Shown here: positions 51,707 through 62,300 of the stretch, piece after piece
Layout: each line of letters opens with the position of its first letter
Position numbering within the stretch: position 1 is the first letter of the stretch
Assembly (NCBI GenBank): GCA_028293545.1
Contig: JAQGOP010000038.1
Span: 1 to 64,000, forward strand
Origin: Verrucomicrobiota bacterium
GTDB lineage: Bacteria > Verrucomicrobiota > Verrucomicrobiia > Opitutales > Opitutaceae
Length of the DNA stretch: 64,000 nucleotides
Reading direction: 5' to 3'
Position numbers and translations under genes: made by a program
Notes under the pieces: model-generated
Told to the model about the DNA's origin: nothing
Databases searched by the model: none
The model's input: only the letters and a program-made list of their open reading frames with translations

Positions 51707-52112
51707 CGGAGGGAATGTGGAGGACATGACTTGCGGCGCAAGGTTTCAAGATTCGATCACGTACGCATGCCTACGCATCGACGCAGCCGTGAACCGAAGC
51801 GTAGAGGCCATGGAACGATGAGGGACGGCTGACCGAAATTTACTTTGGGTCTGTCCCGAATGGGCGCTGCCACCAAAGGCATCGGAGGATTGGCCGCAAA
51901 AAAGCGCAAATTTCCGGGGCTTCGAATCGAAATTCCCGCGCGCTTATAAGCGCCTTCAAATCTTCTTTGCTGGCCCGGAAAAACGCGTGCTTCTTCGTGG
52001 CTAAAAATCCTGGCGGAGTGGGTTGCGGCTCTGCTCCGCCCGGAATTCCTCGGGTGAAAATTCGAGCCGACGAGCCCTCAGCACCATCACCCGCACATGC
52101 CCGCGCCCGGCC
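51707..52112. other. 406-bp gene-free gap with one palindromic unit
   Basis: No gene is supported. It holds a single decayed copy of the 45294-type palindromic unit (51892-52003). It must also contain the promoter for the minus-strand envelope cluster, but no -35/-10 pair stands out. The RND permease gene ends at 52113. Confidence 0.6.
51892..52003. repeat. Palindromic unit, decayed third copy
   Basis: Starts GGCCGCAAAAAAGCGCAAAT like the units at 45294 and 45462, keeps the central GCGCTTATAAGCGC (51940-51953) exactly, but has a changed right arm (GCGTGCTTCTTCGTGGCTA). The perfect conservation of the centre against decayed arms is notable. Confidence 0.8.
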
Positions 52113-55100
52113 TTACTTCGCCCCTGCCGGCTCGCCGACCGCTTCCTCTTCGCCGCTTCGCCGGCGCTTCATCGCCGTCGTGAAACGGTCCATGTAAACA
52201 TAGATCACCGGCGTGATATAAAGGGTCAGCAGCTGCGAAACCATCAGGCCGCCCACGACCGCGAGGCCGAGCGGACGCCGTGAATCGGCGCCGGCGCCCA
52301 ACCCGAGCGCGATCGGAACCGCACCGGCCAGCGCAGCACACGTCGTCATCATGATCGGGCGGAACCGCACGAGGCACGCCTCCACAATCGCCTTTTCCGC
52401 ATCGAACGCGTTGCCCTGCTCGTGCTCCTTCGCGATGGCAAAATCGATCATCATGATCGCGTTTTTCTTCACGATGCCGATCAGCAGGATCACGCCCACG
52501 TAGCCCATGATGTTCAACTCCTCGCGGAACGCCCACAGCGTAACCAGCGCGCCGAAGCTCGCGGCCGGGAGGCCCGACAGGATCGTCAGCGGATGGATGA
52601 AGTCCTCATAGAGGATGCCCAATACAATATAGATCACGATGACGGCCGTGATCAGCAGCAGGCCCATGCCCTGGAGCGAAGAGGTGAACGCCTGCGCCGC
52701 CCCGACGAAACTGTAGGTGATGGTCGCCGGCAGGTCCTTGCGGGCCAGTTCCTCGATCGCCGCCGTGGCATCGCCCAGCGAAACCCCCGTCTTCAGGTTG
52801 AACGACAGCGTCACGGCGGGCAGTTGCCCGAGATGCGCCACCGTCAGCGGGCCGACGTTGCGGCGGAGCGTCGCCACCGTATCGAGCGAAACGAGTTTTC
52901 CGCCGCGCGAACGGAGATAGATGAGCGAGAGGGCCGACGCATCGCGCTGGAACTCCGGCGCCACCTCCAGGATCACATAGTACTGGTTCGTCGGTGTATA
53001 AATCGTGGACACCTGCCGCGTCCCGAACGCGCTGAAGAGCGCGTCTTCGATCTGCTGCGGCGTGATGCCCAGCGTCGCGGCCCGGTCGCGCTGGATGTCC
53101 ACCCGCAGCTGCGGGCTGGTGATCAGCAGGTCGGTGTTGACGTCCGTCAGCATCGGCAACGCGCGGAATTTTTTCTCGAGCGAGTTCGCCGCCGTATAGA
53201 GCTCCCCCAGGTCGCTGCCCGTCAGCGTGAATTGGTAAAGCGCCTTGGTCAGCTGGCCGCCGATCCGGATCGCCGGCGGAACCTGGGGGTACGCCCGCAA
53301 CCCCGGGATGTTGGCGAGCTTCTGCCGGAGGTCGTTCATGATCACGTCCACCTTCGGCCGTTCGTTTCGCGCCTTCAGCCGGAGGATGAGGCGGCCTTGG
53401 TTCGATGAGGCGCCGGAGTTGCCGCCACCGATCGCGGACATGAACGCGGCCACATACGGCTGCTGCGCCACGATCGCGGCCGCCGCCTGCTGGTGGCGGG
53501 ACAATTCCTCGAAGGAAATGTCCTGCGCCCCTTCGGTGAAAACCATCACGATCCCGGTATCGTCCGTCGGGATGAATCCCTGCGGGAGGACCTTGACCAG
53601 CACCACCGTGAGCACGGCCATCAGGCCCGCGATGCCGAGCACCAGCAAACGGTGGCGCAGGCTCGCGTGCAGCGTCCGCTTGTAGAAATCCGAGAGTCGC
53701 TCAAACGCGCGCTCGCTCCATTGGTAAAGCCGGCCATGCGCCGGGCTGCCGTCGCCAGCGGTTCGGTGCGGCTTCAAAAAACGACTGCACAGCATCGGGG
53801 TGAGCGTCAGCGACACCACGCCGGAAACAATGATCGCGGACGTGATCGTCACCGCGAACTCGTGCAGCAGCCGGCCCAGGATCCCGCCCATGAACATCAG
53901 CGGGATGAACACCGCCACGAGCGACAGCGTCATCGAAAGGATCGTGAACCCGATCTCGCGCGAGCCCTTGAACGAAGCCTCGCGCACCGACATGCCGCCC
54001 TCGATGTAGCGGACGATGTTCTCGAGCATGACGATCGCATCGTCGACGACGAATCCGACGGAGAGCGTGAGCGCCAGCAGCGAGAGGTTGTCGAGCGAGT
54101 ACCCGAAAAAATACATCGCGACGAACGTGCCGAGGATCGCCATCGGGATCGCCACGCTCGGGATGATTGTCGCCCACACCGAACGGAGGAAGATGAAGAT
54201 GACGAGGATGACGAGGAACACGGACAGCATCAGCGTGAACTGCACGTCGTGCACCGACTCCCGCACCGCGTCGGAATTGTCCCGAAGCACGCTCAGGTTC
54301 ACCGACGGCGGGATTTGCTTCGCAAAGATCGGGAGCAGGGAGCGCACGCGGCTGACGACCTCGACGGTGTTGGTGCCGGGCTGTTTCTGGACCGCGAGGA
54401 CGATCGAGCGGCTGATATTCATCGTGCCGGCCTTGTCGCGCTCGGCATACCAGTTGGCGACGCGCGCGTCCTGCGTGCCATCGATCACCTTCGCCAGCTC
54501 GCCGAGGCGCACCGGCGCACCGTTGCGGTAGGCAACCACGATGTTCGTGAACTCGCTCGCGTTGGCGAGCTGCCCGCTGGCCAGGATCTGCACGGACTGG
54601 CTGTAGCCATCGAGGAGCCCGGTGGGCTGGTTGACATTGTGCGCGCTAAGCGCGGCCCCGACTTCATCGAGCGTGATGCCGCGGCTGGCGAGCAACCGCG
54701 GGTCGAGCCGCACGCGCAGCGCATATTTTTGCGGGCCGAAAACCTGGACCTGTGAAACCCCGTCCACCGTCGAGATGCGCTGGGCCAGCATCGTCTCCGC
54801 GTATTCGTCGACGACCGAGAGCGGCAGCGTCGGCGAACTCAACGCCAGGAAAAGCACGGGGGAATCCGCCGGGTTGGTTTTCCGGAACGAGGGCGGCGCG
54901 GGCATTTCGTTCGGCAGGCGGCGCTGCACGGCCGCGATCGCGGCCTGCACGTCCTGCGCCGCGGCGTCGATGTTGCGGTCCAGGGAAAATTGCAGGGTGA
55001 TCGTCGTGGTCCCGGTGCCGCTGCTCGACGTCATCGAGTCGATGCCGGAAATCGTCGACAACTGCTGCTCGAGCACCGTCGCCACCGCGCTCGCCATGGT

Positions 55101-55271
55101 TTCGGGCGTGGCGCCGGGCAGCGTCGCATTGATCACGATCGTGGGAAAATCCACGGCCGGCAGGTCGCTCACGGGGAGCAGCCGATAGGCCATGGCGCCG
55201 AAAAGGCACAGCGCCGCGGTGAGCAGCGTCGTCATTACCGGCCGGCGGATGCAGAGTTCCGGAAGATTCAT
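52113..55271 (-). CDS. RND multidrug efflux permease (AcrB/MdtC type)
   Basis: A 1052-residue inner-membrane pump of the HAE1 family with 12 membrane segments and two large periplasmic loops. It shows the start LPELCIRRPVMTTLLTAALCLFG, the proton-relay aspartates in TLSVGFVVDDAIVMLENIVRYIEGG, SREIGFTILSMTLSLVAVFIPLMFMGG, and the second-half GVILLIGIVKKNAIMMIDFAI. Length is normal. It follows its periplasmic adaptor by 6 bp. No outer-membrane TolC-type gene is in the operon, so it would use a shared one. It exports hydrophobic drugs or toxic metabolites. Confidence 0.96.
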   Translation of the reverse strand: MNLPELCIRRPVMTTLLTAALCLFGAMAYRLLPVSDLPAVDFPTIVINATLPGATPETMASAVATVLEQQLSTISGIDSMTSSSGTGTTTITLQFSLDRNIDAAAQDVQAAIAAVQRRLPNEMPAPPSFRKTNPADSPVLFLALSSPTLPLSVVDEYAETMLAQRISTVDGVSQVQVFGPQKYALRVRLDPRLLASRGITLDEVGAALSAHNVNQPTGLLDGYSQSVQILASGQLANASEFTNIVVAYRNGAPVRLGELAKVIDGTQDARVANWYAERDKAGTMNISRSIVLAVQKQPGTNTVEVVSRVRSLLPIFAKQIPPSVNLSVLRDNSDAVRESVHDVQFTLMLSVFLVILVIFIFLRSVWATIIPSVAIPMAILGTFVAMYFFGYSLDNLSLLALTLSVGFVVDDAIVMLENIVRYIEGGMSVREASFKGSREIGFTILSMTLSLVAVFIPLMFMGGILGRLLHEFAVTITSAIIVSGVVSLTLTPMLCSRFLKPHRTAGDGSPAHGRLYQWSERAFERLSDFYKRTLHASLRHRLLVLGIAGLMAVLTVVLVKVLPQGFIPTDDTGIVMVFTEGAQDISFEELSRHQQAAAAIVAQQPYVAAFMSAIGGGNSGASSNQGRLILRLKARNERPKVDVIMNDLRQKLANIPGLRAYPQVPPAIRIGGQLTKALYQFTLTGSDLGELYTAANSLEKKFRALPMLTDVNTDLLITSPQLRVDIQRDRAATLGITPQQIEDALFSAFGTRQVSTIYTPTNQYYVILEVAPEFQRDASALSLIYLRSRGGKLVSLDTVATLRRNVGPLTVAHLGQLPAVTLSFNLKTGVSLGDATAAIEELARKDLPATITYSFVGAAQAFTSSLQGMGLLLITAVIVIYIVLGILYEDFIHPLTILSGLPAASFGALVTLWAFREELNIMGYVGVILLIGIVKKNAIMMIDFAIAKEHEQGNAFDAEKAIVEACLVRFRPIMMTTCAALAGAVPIALGLGAGADSRRPLGLAVVGGLMVSQLLTLYITPVIYVYMDRFTTAMKRRRSGEEEAVGEPAGAK

Positions 55272-55277
55272 GGGGAC

Positions 55278-56459
55278 TTAGGATTTCTTGGGCGCTTCCG
55301 CAGCCTTCCCGTTGATCGGTGCGCCAGAAAGCTGGCGCGATTCCGCCTTCATGCCCGGCAGCAGTCGAAGCTGGCCGTCGGTGACGACCACTTCGCCCGC
55401 CTTGATCCCGTCGGAGATCAGCGTGCTGTCGCCGGCGGTGCGTGAAACTTTCACCGTGCGGAGCTCAACCGTCGAATCCTGCTTCAATATATAAACGGAC
55501 GCGCCGTTCTGGCTGTTCTGCACCGCCGTGCTCGGCACGACGATGGCCGCGGGATCGACCCCGACACGCGTGACCACGTAGACAAACTGACCGGGCCAGA
55601 AGGCGACGTCGGTGTTCGGGAAGATCGCCTTCAGTGTCACCATGCCCGTCGTGGCATCGACGGTGTTGTCGACGAACTGGAGATGTCCGTCCTCGCGCTT
55701 GAGCCCGCTGTTTCGCTCCGTCGCAGTGACTTCCGCGCGACCCGCCGCGAGCGCGCGGCGGATTTCGTCGAGCGAACGCTCCGGCACCGCGTACGTCACC
55801 GCGATGGGCGCGAGCTGGTTGATCGTGACCAGCGTGAAACTGTTGTCGTTCGCCTTCACCAGCGCGCCTTCGTGCAGGAGCAGCTGGCCCGTGCGGCCGG
55901 CGATCGGGGCGCGGATCTCGGTGTAGCCCAGTTGGAGCTCAGCATTCGAAACCGCCGCTTCGCGCGACTGGAGCTGGGCCTTGGTGGTTTCGGCCTTGGT
56001 GACATATTGGATGTACTCCTCCTTCGAAACGACCGCCTGCTGGTCGAGGCGCTGGTAGCGATCGAGGTCCGCCTTCGCCTGGTCCGCCATCGCACGGGCA
56101 TTCGCGAGGTCAGCTTTCGCGCTGCGCAGGCTGTTCTCGAACGGGCGCCGGTCCAGCGTGACCAACAGGTCCCCGGCTTTCACGTCCTCGCCTTCCTTGA
56201 AATTTATCTCGGCAATGATCCCGTCGACCTGGGATTTGACGCTCACCGTGCGTTGCGCCTGCACGTTGCCGATGGATTCGACCTGGCGGGGCATGTCCTG
56301 CTGCACCGCAACCGCGGTCTGCACCGGCACCGCCGCCTGCGAACCGCCCCCGCCCGCGCGGGTGGAAGCGCGCTTGCAGCCGGCGAGGGACGCCAGGACC
56401 GCGGCAAAAATAATGGCGGCAAATTTCAGCCGGGAAGGATGACGATCAGTTTTCATCAA
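55278..56459 (-). CDS. RND efflux periplasmic adaptor (HlyD/AcrA family)
   Basis: A 393-residue membrane-fusion protein. N-terminal lipobox VLASLAGCKRAS suggests a lipidated Cys. The biotinyl/lipoyl-like half-motifs (VDGIIAEINFKEGEDVKAGDLLVTLDRRPF and the IRAPIAGRTGQLLLHEGALV segment) flank a helical hairpin (about residues 105-170). The beta-barrel part has FWPGQFVYVVTRV. It starts 14 bases inside the MarR gene end and precedes the permease by 6 bp, so the three genes form one operon. Confidence 0.94.
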   Translation of the reverse strand: MMKTDRHPSRLKFAAIIFAAVLASLAGCKRASTRAGGGGSQAAVPVQTAVAVQQDMPRQVESIGNVQAQRTVSVKSQVDGIIAEINFKEGEDVKAGDLLVTLDRRPFENSLRSAKADLANARAMADQAKADLDRYQRLDQQAVVSKEEYIQYVTKAETTKAQLQSREAAVSNAELQLGYTEIRAPIAGRTGQLLLHEGALVKANDNSFTLVTINQLAPIAVTYAVPERSLDEIRRALAAGRAEVTATERNSGLKREDGHLQFVDNTVDATTGMVTLKAIFPNTDVAFWPGQFVYVVTRVGVDPAAIVVPSTAVQNSQNGASVYILKQDSTVELRTVKVSRTAGDSTLISDGIKAGEVVVTDGQLRLLPGMKAESRQLSGAPINGKAAEAPKKS

Positions 56460-56919
56460 GACGATTTTTCGCTTTCGCCTCCATGCGGAGGAGATTGGTT
56501 TTCACAAGGAGAAGGTCGTCGATCAGCGCGTCGCGCCGCGGCGTCGAAAGGCCGCTGAGGTAGTCGTCACGCAGCTGGACCGCGACTCCCTCGAGCTGCA
56601 GGGTCAGCCGGGTGGCTTTCGGAGTCAGGTGGAGATGATAAGCCCGCGCATCGTCCCGGTCGTCGCGGCGCAAAATCCAGCCGCCCCGCTCGAGCCGACC
56701 TGCCTGGCGGCTGACCGAGATCGGTTCGAGCTGCAGGATTTCCGCGAGCTCGCGCTGCGTGCAGCCGGGGCGCCGCGCCAGGTGATAGAGGAAAAGCCAC
56801 TGCGCGCGCGTGAGCCGCAGGCTGCGCACGCGACGGTCGAACTCTTTTCGCGCCAGCCGGCTGATGTCACCAATGATGAATCCCAGGTTGCGATCGAAGC
56901 GGAGTGGACGGACGGCCAT
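56446..56919 (-). CDS. MarR-family transcriptional regulator of the efflux operon
   Basis: A 157-residue winged-helix regulator: LRLTRAQWLFLYHLARRPGCTQRELAEILQLEPISVSRQAGRLERGGWILRRDDRDDAR, which contains the recognition helix and the wing with the conserved D-x-R. ATG 56919 (MAVRPLRFDRNLG) is the correct start; the much longer upstream frame is not coding. It overlaps the adaptor gene by 14 bases, so it is the first gene of the pump operon. A perfect 14-bp palindrome 12 bp upstream is a good candidate for its own operator, suggesting autorepression relieved by pump substrates. Confidence 0.92.
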   Translation of the reverse strand: MAVRPLRFDRNLGFIIGDISRLARKEFDRRVRSLRLTRAQWLFLYHLARRPGCTQRELAEILQLEPISVSRQAGRLERGGWILRRDDRDDARAYHLHLTPKATRLTLQLEGVAVQLRDDYLSGLSTPRRDALIDDLLLVKTNLLRMEAKAKNRLDEN

Positions 56920-56931
56920 GAACGAAAATTG

Positions 56932-56945
56932 GTAAGCTAGCTTAC
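56932..56945. promoter_or_regulatory. Candidate MarR operator
   Basis: GTAAGCTAGCTTAC, a perfect 14-bp inverted repeat, 12 bp before the marR-type start codon. MarR dimers bind palindromes of this size overlapping their own promoter, so binding here would control the efflux operon. It also lies 88 bp upstream of the divergent glpK gene, which it might affect. Confidence 0.65.
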
Positions 56946-57033
56946 TTTCGCAGGCAAGCCCGCGAGGAAAATAATCAGTGACGAATCTTGCCCGGGAGTT
57001 CCGCGAACCTGAATGTCCCGTCCTACCTAATTT

Positions 57034-58530
57034 ATGGGCCGAAAATTTATCCTCGCGCTCGACCAAGGCACGACCTCGTCGCGCGCCCTTGTCTTTGACC
57101 GGCGGGGCCGCGTGCACGGCGCCGCGCGGCAGGAATTCCCCCAATATTTTCCCCGGCCGGGCTGGGTCGAACACGATCCCGCCGACCTGTGGGAATCGAC
57201 GCGGCTTACGGCGCTCGCCGCGCTCGCCCAAGGCAACTTCACGGCGCGGGACATCGCGGCGGTGGGGCTGACCAACCAGCGGGAAACGACGCTGTTGTGG
57301 GATCGCCGCACCGGCCGCCCGCTCGCGCCGGCGATCGTTTGGCAGGATCGCCGGACCGCCGCCCACTGCGCCCGGCTCAAGCGCCGAGGGCTCGAGCCCC
57401 TGGTGCGAACCCGCACCGGCCTCGTGCTCGATCCCTATTTCAGCGGCACCAAGCTCGCGTGGCTGCTCGATCACATCCCGGGCGCACGCCACCGCGCACG
57501 GCGCGGGGAACTAGCCTTCGGCACCGTCGATACCTGGCTCCTGTGGAAGCTTACCCGCGGCAAAGTACACGCGACCGATGTCTCCAACGCGTCGCGCACG
57601 TTGCTGCTGAATTTGCGCACCGGCGAATGGGACGAGGAAATTTTGCGGCTGCTCAAAATCCCGCGGGAAGTCCTGCCCCGCGTCCTCCCGAGCAGCGGAT
57701 TGTTCGGGCACATCGAAAGCATCGCGGCGCTGCGCGGCGTCCCAATCACCGGGATCGCCGGCGACCAGCAGGCCGCGTTGTTCGGCCAAGCGTGTTTCCG
57801 CCCCGGCCTCGCGAAGAACACCTATGGCACCGGGTGCTTCCTGCTGCTCCACACCGGGCGGCGGCCGGTGAAGTCCAGACACCAGCTGCTCACCACCATC
57901 GCCTGGAAACTCGGCAAGGATGGCCCGCTCGAGTACGCCCTCGAGGGCAGCGTGTTCGTCGGCGGCGCGGTGGTGCAGTGGCTGCGCGACGGCCTGGGGT
58001 TGATCGCGCAATCGAGCGAAGTCGAGGCGCTCGCCGCCCGCGCGCCGGACAACGGCGGCGTCTACCTCGTGCCCGCCTTCACGGGCCTGGGTTCGCCGCA
58101 CTGGGATCCCGCGGCCCGCGGCGCGATCGTCGGGCTCACGCGCGGGAGCACCGCCGCGCACTTGGCGCGCGCCGCGTTGGAAAGCATCGCCTACCAAAGC
58201 GCCGACCTGCTCCGCGCCATGCAGGCCGACGCGGGATTTCGGCTGCGCGAGCTTCGCGTCGACGGCGGCGCCAGCGTGAACAACGCGCTCATGCAGTTTC
58301 AAAGTGACCTGCTGCGCGTGCCCACGCTGCGCCCCAAGACCGTCGAAACCACCGCGCTCGGCGCCGCTTACCTCGCGGGACTCGGGGTCGGCTTCTGGAA
58401 AAACCAGGCTGAGATCGCCGCGCTCTGGGCGGTCGACCGCACCTTCAAGCCGAAAGCAGGACGGGCGGCGATGCTGCGGTTGCAGCACGACTGGCACCGC
58501 GCCGTCGAACGCACGAAAGGCTGGGCCTGA
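57034..58530 (+). CDS. glpK: Glycerol kinase
   Basis: A 498-residue FGGY-family kinase that makes sn-glycerol 3-phosphate from glycerol and ATP. Marks: [17 protein letters not shown] (ATP loop), [60 protein letters not shown], the glycerol-site region [26 protein letters not shown] and [21 protein letters not shown]. Full length, all motifs intact. No glpF, glpD or glpR in the vicinity. Divergent from the MarR-efflux operon; the 114-bp gap holds the MarR palindrome. Confidence 0.96.
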   Translation: MGRKFILALDQGTTSSRALVFDRRGRVHGAARQEFPQYFPRPGWVEHDPADLWESTRLTALAALAQGNFTARDIAAVGLTNQRETTLLWDRRTGRPLAPAIVWQDRRTAAHCARLKRRGLEPLVRTRTGLVLDPYFSGTKLAWLLDHIPGARHRARRGELAFGTVDTWLLWKLTRGKVHATDVSNASRTLLLNLRTGEWDEEILRLLKIPREVLPRVLPSSGLFGHIESIAALRGVPITGIAGDQQAALFGQACFRPGLAKNTYGTGCFLLLHTGRRPVKSRHQLLTTIAWKLGKDGPLEYALEGSVFVGGAVVQWLRDGLGLIAQSSEVEALAARAPDNGGVYLVPAFTGLGSPHWDPAARGAIVGLTRGSTAAHLARAALESIAYQSADLLRAMQADAGFRLRELRVDGGASVNNALMQFQSDLLRVPTLRPKTVETTALGAAYLAGLGVGFWKNQAEIAALWAVDRTFKPKAGRAAMLRLQHDWHRAVERTKGWA

Positions 58531-58607
58531 GCCCGGGCGCTAGCGGGCCGGGCCTCGATCGAATCACGGATTGTGTCCCGCGACTCCGCCCGTAGTTTTT
58601 CGCCGTC

Positions 58608-59294
58608 ATGTCTTCCCTCTCGCGCATTGCCTTGGTCCTCGGCCTCGCCTTGTCGATTGGACACCTGGCAGCCGCGGAATCGGCGGAAATAACGGCGCTG
58701 CGGGTGAAAGCCGAAAAGGGCAACGCCCTCGCCCAATACAATCTCGGCCTGCTCTATTATCAGGGCAAGGAGGTCCCCGCCGACCTGCCCGAGGCGTTCG
58801 CGTGGCTCACCATCGCGTCGGAAAACGGCACGACCGGCAAAGGCCTCGAGAACGTCCTGGCCACGCTCACTGACGAGCAGCTCGCCGAAGGCCGTCACCG
58901 GATGGCCAAATATCGCGCGGCCCTCGCCGACCGCGCACCGGCGATCAAGGTCGTGCCCAAGAAAACGGGCGGGCGGAACTTCAGCCTGACACCCACGAAT
59001 CCGAGCAACCAACCGGGAGCAAATCCCTCCGACGAAGTGCCGCTCACCAAACCGCCCGAGGCTTTTGCTGCGCCCGAAAAAGCGCGACCCGAGCGACCGG
59101 CGGCGAGCGATCCCAGCGCCCTCAAAGCGGAAAACGCGCGGCTCAAAGCCGAGCTCGATCGCGCGCACCTCACGAGCCAAGCCCAGGCCGCCACGATTGC
59201 AAAACTGCAGGACGAACTTGCGCGCAAAACGCGGGGCGCCGTCCCCAGCCCGGCGACCGTCCCGATTCGCACCTCGCCGCCGGACGGTCATTAA
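58608..59294 (+). CDS. Exported Sel1-repeat protein with coiled-coil tail
   Basis: A 228-residue protein with signal peptide (SLSRIALVLGLALSIGHLAAAESA) and a Sel1-type region, EITALRVKAEKGNALAQYNLGLLYYQGKEVPADLPEAFAWLTIASENG, at about residues 25-80. The C-terminal part has a short coiled coil (about 165-205, ALKAENARLKAELDRAHLTSQ). The N-terminal region is nearly the same as that of the next gene, so the two arose by duplication. No LysM domain here. Probably periplasmic. Confidence 0.82.
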   Translation: MSSLSRIALVLGLALSIGHLAAAESAEITALRVKAEKGNALAQYNLGLLYYQGKEVPADLPEAFAWLTIASENGTTGKGLENVLATLTDEQLAEGRHRMAKYRAALADRAPAIKVVPKKTGGRNFSLTPTNPSNQPGANPSDEVPLTKPPEAFAAPEKARPERPAASDPSALKAENARLKAELDRAHLTSQAQAATIAKLQDELARKTRGAVPSPATVPIRTSPPDGH

Positions 59295-59376
59295 AGCGTG
59301 GGCGGAAACCCAACCGCACTTTGCCGCTCGGATTGCGTATTGAGTAGACAGGGAAATTATTTAGGAACGCTGCGCC

Positions 59377-62300
59377 ATGCTTTCGCGCGTTCGTATCGTC
59401 CTGCTGCTGTCGTTGACCGTAGCCGTTTGCCGTCTCGCTGCTGCTGAGTCCGCCGAGATTTCCTCCCTCCGAGCCAAGGCCGAAAAGGGAAATGCCATCG
59501 CCCAATACAATCTCGGCCTCGCCTACGCCCAGGGTGAGATCGCCCCCGTCGACCTCGCCGAGGCATTCGCTTGGTTCACCCTGGCCGCCCAAAACGGCTC
59601 GACCGGGAAATCGCTCAGCAACGTCAGCGCGGGAATGAGCGACGCCGAACGCGCCGACGCCCTCCGCCGAATCGCAACCTACCGCGCCACCATCGCCGCC
59701 AATTCGAAACCGGGAACGCGCACGCCGCCGCTCCCCCTGCCAAAAATTGCCACGAAAGTTGCGGCCGCACCGATCACCCCCGCGCCTTTGCCCGTGGTCG
59801 CCACGATTCCTCCGTCGACGCCAGCGTCGGCCCCGGTGCCTTCGCCGGCTGCGCCCGTCGCTTCCCATGTGTCGGTGGGCCCGACCGTCGCCGACCTCGT
59901 CGCACTCCGCAACGATCGACGCCAGATCAGCGAGGAACTGGCCATCACTTGGAAGGAAAACAACCAGCTCAAGAAGGATCTCGCCGCCGCCCAAGCCACC
60001 CTGGCGCGGAACCAGGCCCAGCTCGACGAGCAGGCCGCCGCGCTGGCCAAGCTTCAGGACCAGGCCGGCAAATCGACTGCTGTCGCGGACATCGCCAAGC
60101 TGGCCGCGGAACTCGAAGCCGCACGCAAGGACACCGAGAAGGCCCAGGCCTTTGCCGCCGCGGCGGCGACGGAACGAGCCAAGGCGGAAGGCAATCTCGC
60201 GAACATCACCGCCGAACAGGCCCGCCTCACCGCGGCGCGCGACAGCGCCCAGGCAGCTCGCACGAATGCGGACGCGCAAATCACCGCGCTCCAGGCCGAA
60301 CTCACTTCCCTCAAAAGCCAGCTCGCGCAGGCCACTTCCACTCCGCCGGTCCCGAGCGAGCTGCCGCAAAAAATCTCCGCGCTGACCGCCGAGCTCGACG
60401 TCGCTCACCAGGCGCTCGCGGATTCGCAGCAAAAACTCAGCGCCAGCGAATCGGTTCGCACCGACCTGGCCAACCAGTTGGCCCCCCTGCGCACGCAATT
60501 GAAGGAAGTGCAGTCCGCCGCCGATACTTCACGCGTCCAGGGCGACGGTCTCGCCGCGGCCCAGGCTGCGCTCGAACAGGAGCGCCAGTCGCGCATTGAA
60601 ACCCAACGGTCGCTCACGAAATCGCTGACGCGCATCGATCAACTCGCTGCGGCCAATGCCAAACTTCAAACCGCCGCCGCAGGCGCCGCCAAGCCCGGCC
60701 CTGAATTCGAGCTCGCCCAAAAAGACCTCGTGGCCGCGCGCGAAAAGCTTTCCGCCTTCGCCACCGAAACGGCCACCCAGGCCGCCGCGCTCGCCGCCGC
60801 CCGCCAGGAAACCGCCAGCGTTCGCACCGAACTGGCCGCGCTCACCGCAAAGTCGTCGGCACCGCGTGCGCCATCCGCGGCGGAGAACGAAGCTTCAGCC
60901 CAAGTCTCGCGGCTCGAGGCCGATCTCAAGGCGCTCCATTCGGCAAACGAACGCCTGACCGCCCAAGTCGCGAGTTCCGATGACGCCGCCGCGAAATCAC
61001 GCACCGAACTCGCAGCCGTCAGCACCGCCCTCGCCACCGCACGCGAACAGGTGGGAAAATTTGAGCACGACCAGACTCACCGCGCCGCCCAGTCCGCCGC
61101 CCAAGGCGCGGAATTTGCCGTGCTGCAGAAAACCATCGTTGAACTCCAGGGAAAACTCGAAGCCGGCGAAACGAGTCGTTCCGCGCTCGCCGCCCAGGCC
61201 AGCACCGCCGGCGAGCAACTCGCCGCCCTCCGCACGCAGGTCCAGTCGGTCGAAAACGCGCGAGCCGCACTGCAGCAGGAATTGGCCGCGGCGAAATCCG
61301 CGGCCGTACCGGTGGACCCGGCGAAGGCCGACGCCGAGGCCAAGCTCGCCGCGGCGCTGCGCCGTTATTCAGTTGTGCAGGCTGAAAACGACACGTTGAA
61401 GGCGGGCGTCGAAAAACTCGCTGCTGAAAAATCGACACTTAAAGGCGAGCTCGCCGCCACCCGCGTTGCGGGCGAATCGTTCAAGGCCCAATCGGATGAC
61501 GCCGCCGCGAAATCGCGCACCGAACTCGCAGCCGTCAGCACCGCCCTCGCCACCGCGCGCGAACAGGCGGCAAAATTTGAGCACGATCAGACTCACCGCG
61601 CCGCCCAATCCGCCGCCCAAGGCGCGGAATTTGCCGTGCTCCAGAAAACCATCGTTGAACTCCAGGGAAAACTCGAAGCCGGCGAAACGCGCCGTTCCGC
61701 GCTTGCCGCCCAGGCCAACACCGCCGGCGAGCAACTCGCCACCCTCCGCACGCAGATCCAGTCGGCCGAAAGCGCGCGCGCCGCACTGCAGCAGGAACTG
61801 GCCGCGGCCAAATCCGCGCCCGTACCGGTGGACCCGGCGAAAGCCGACGCCGAGGCCAAGCTCGCCGTGGCCCTGCGCAGTTATTCGGTCGTGCAGGCCG
61901 AAAACGACACGTTGAAGGCGGGCGTCGAAAAACTCGCCGCCGAAAAATCGACGCTCGAAGGCGCACTCGCCGCCACCCGCGCTGCGGGCGAATCACTCAA
62001 GGCCCAATCGGAATCGGCGACGGCCGCTGCCGCCCAGGTTGAATCGCTCCGCGAACAGCTGCGCCAGGCCCAGGACCAGGCCAGCGCCGTCGCGCAGGAA
62101 AATTCCACGCTCAAGGCGCAACTCTCCGCCCCGCGTCCCGCTGAGCTGGCCGCGGTGCGCGCCCAAGCGGTCGATGCGCAGCGCCAGGCCGCCGAAGCCC
62201 AAGCCGCAAACCGCGTCCTCGCCGACGAAAATGCCCGCCTCAAGTCCATCGCCGTTTCGCCCTCCGCTCCCGTGCGCAATGCGTCCACGGCCGCCGCGAC

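Noticed and set aside
56920-57492. Extension of the MarR frame to 348 residues
   Set aside because: The stretch is antisense to glpK; MarR proteins are about 150 residues, matching the start at 56919.
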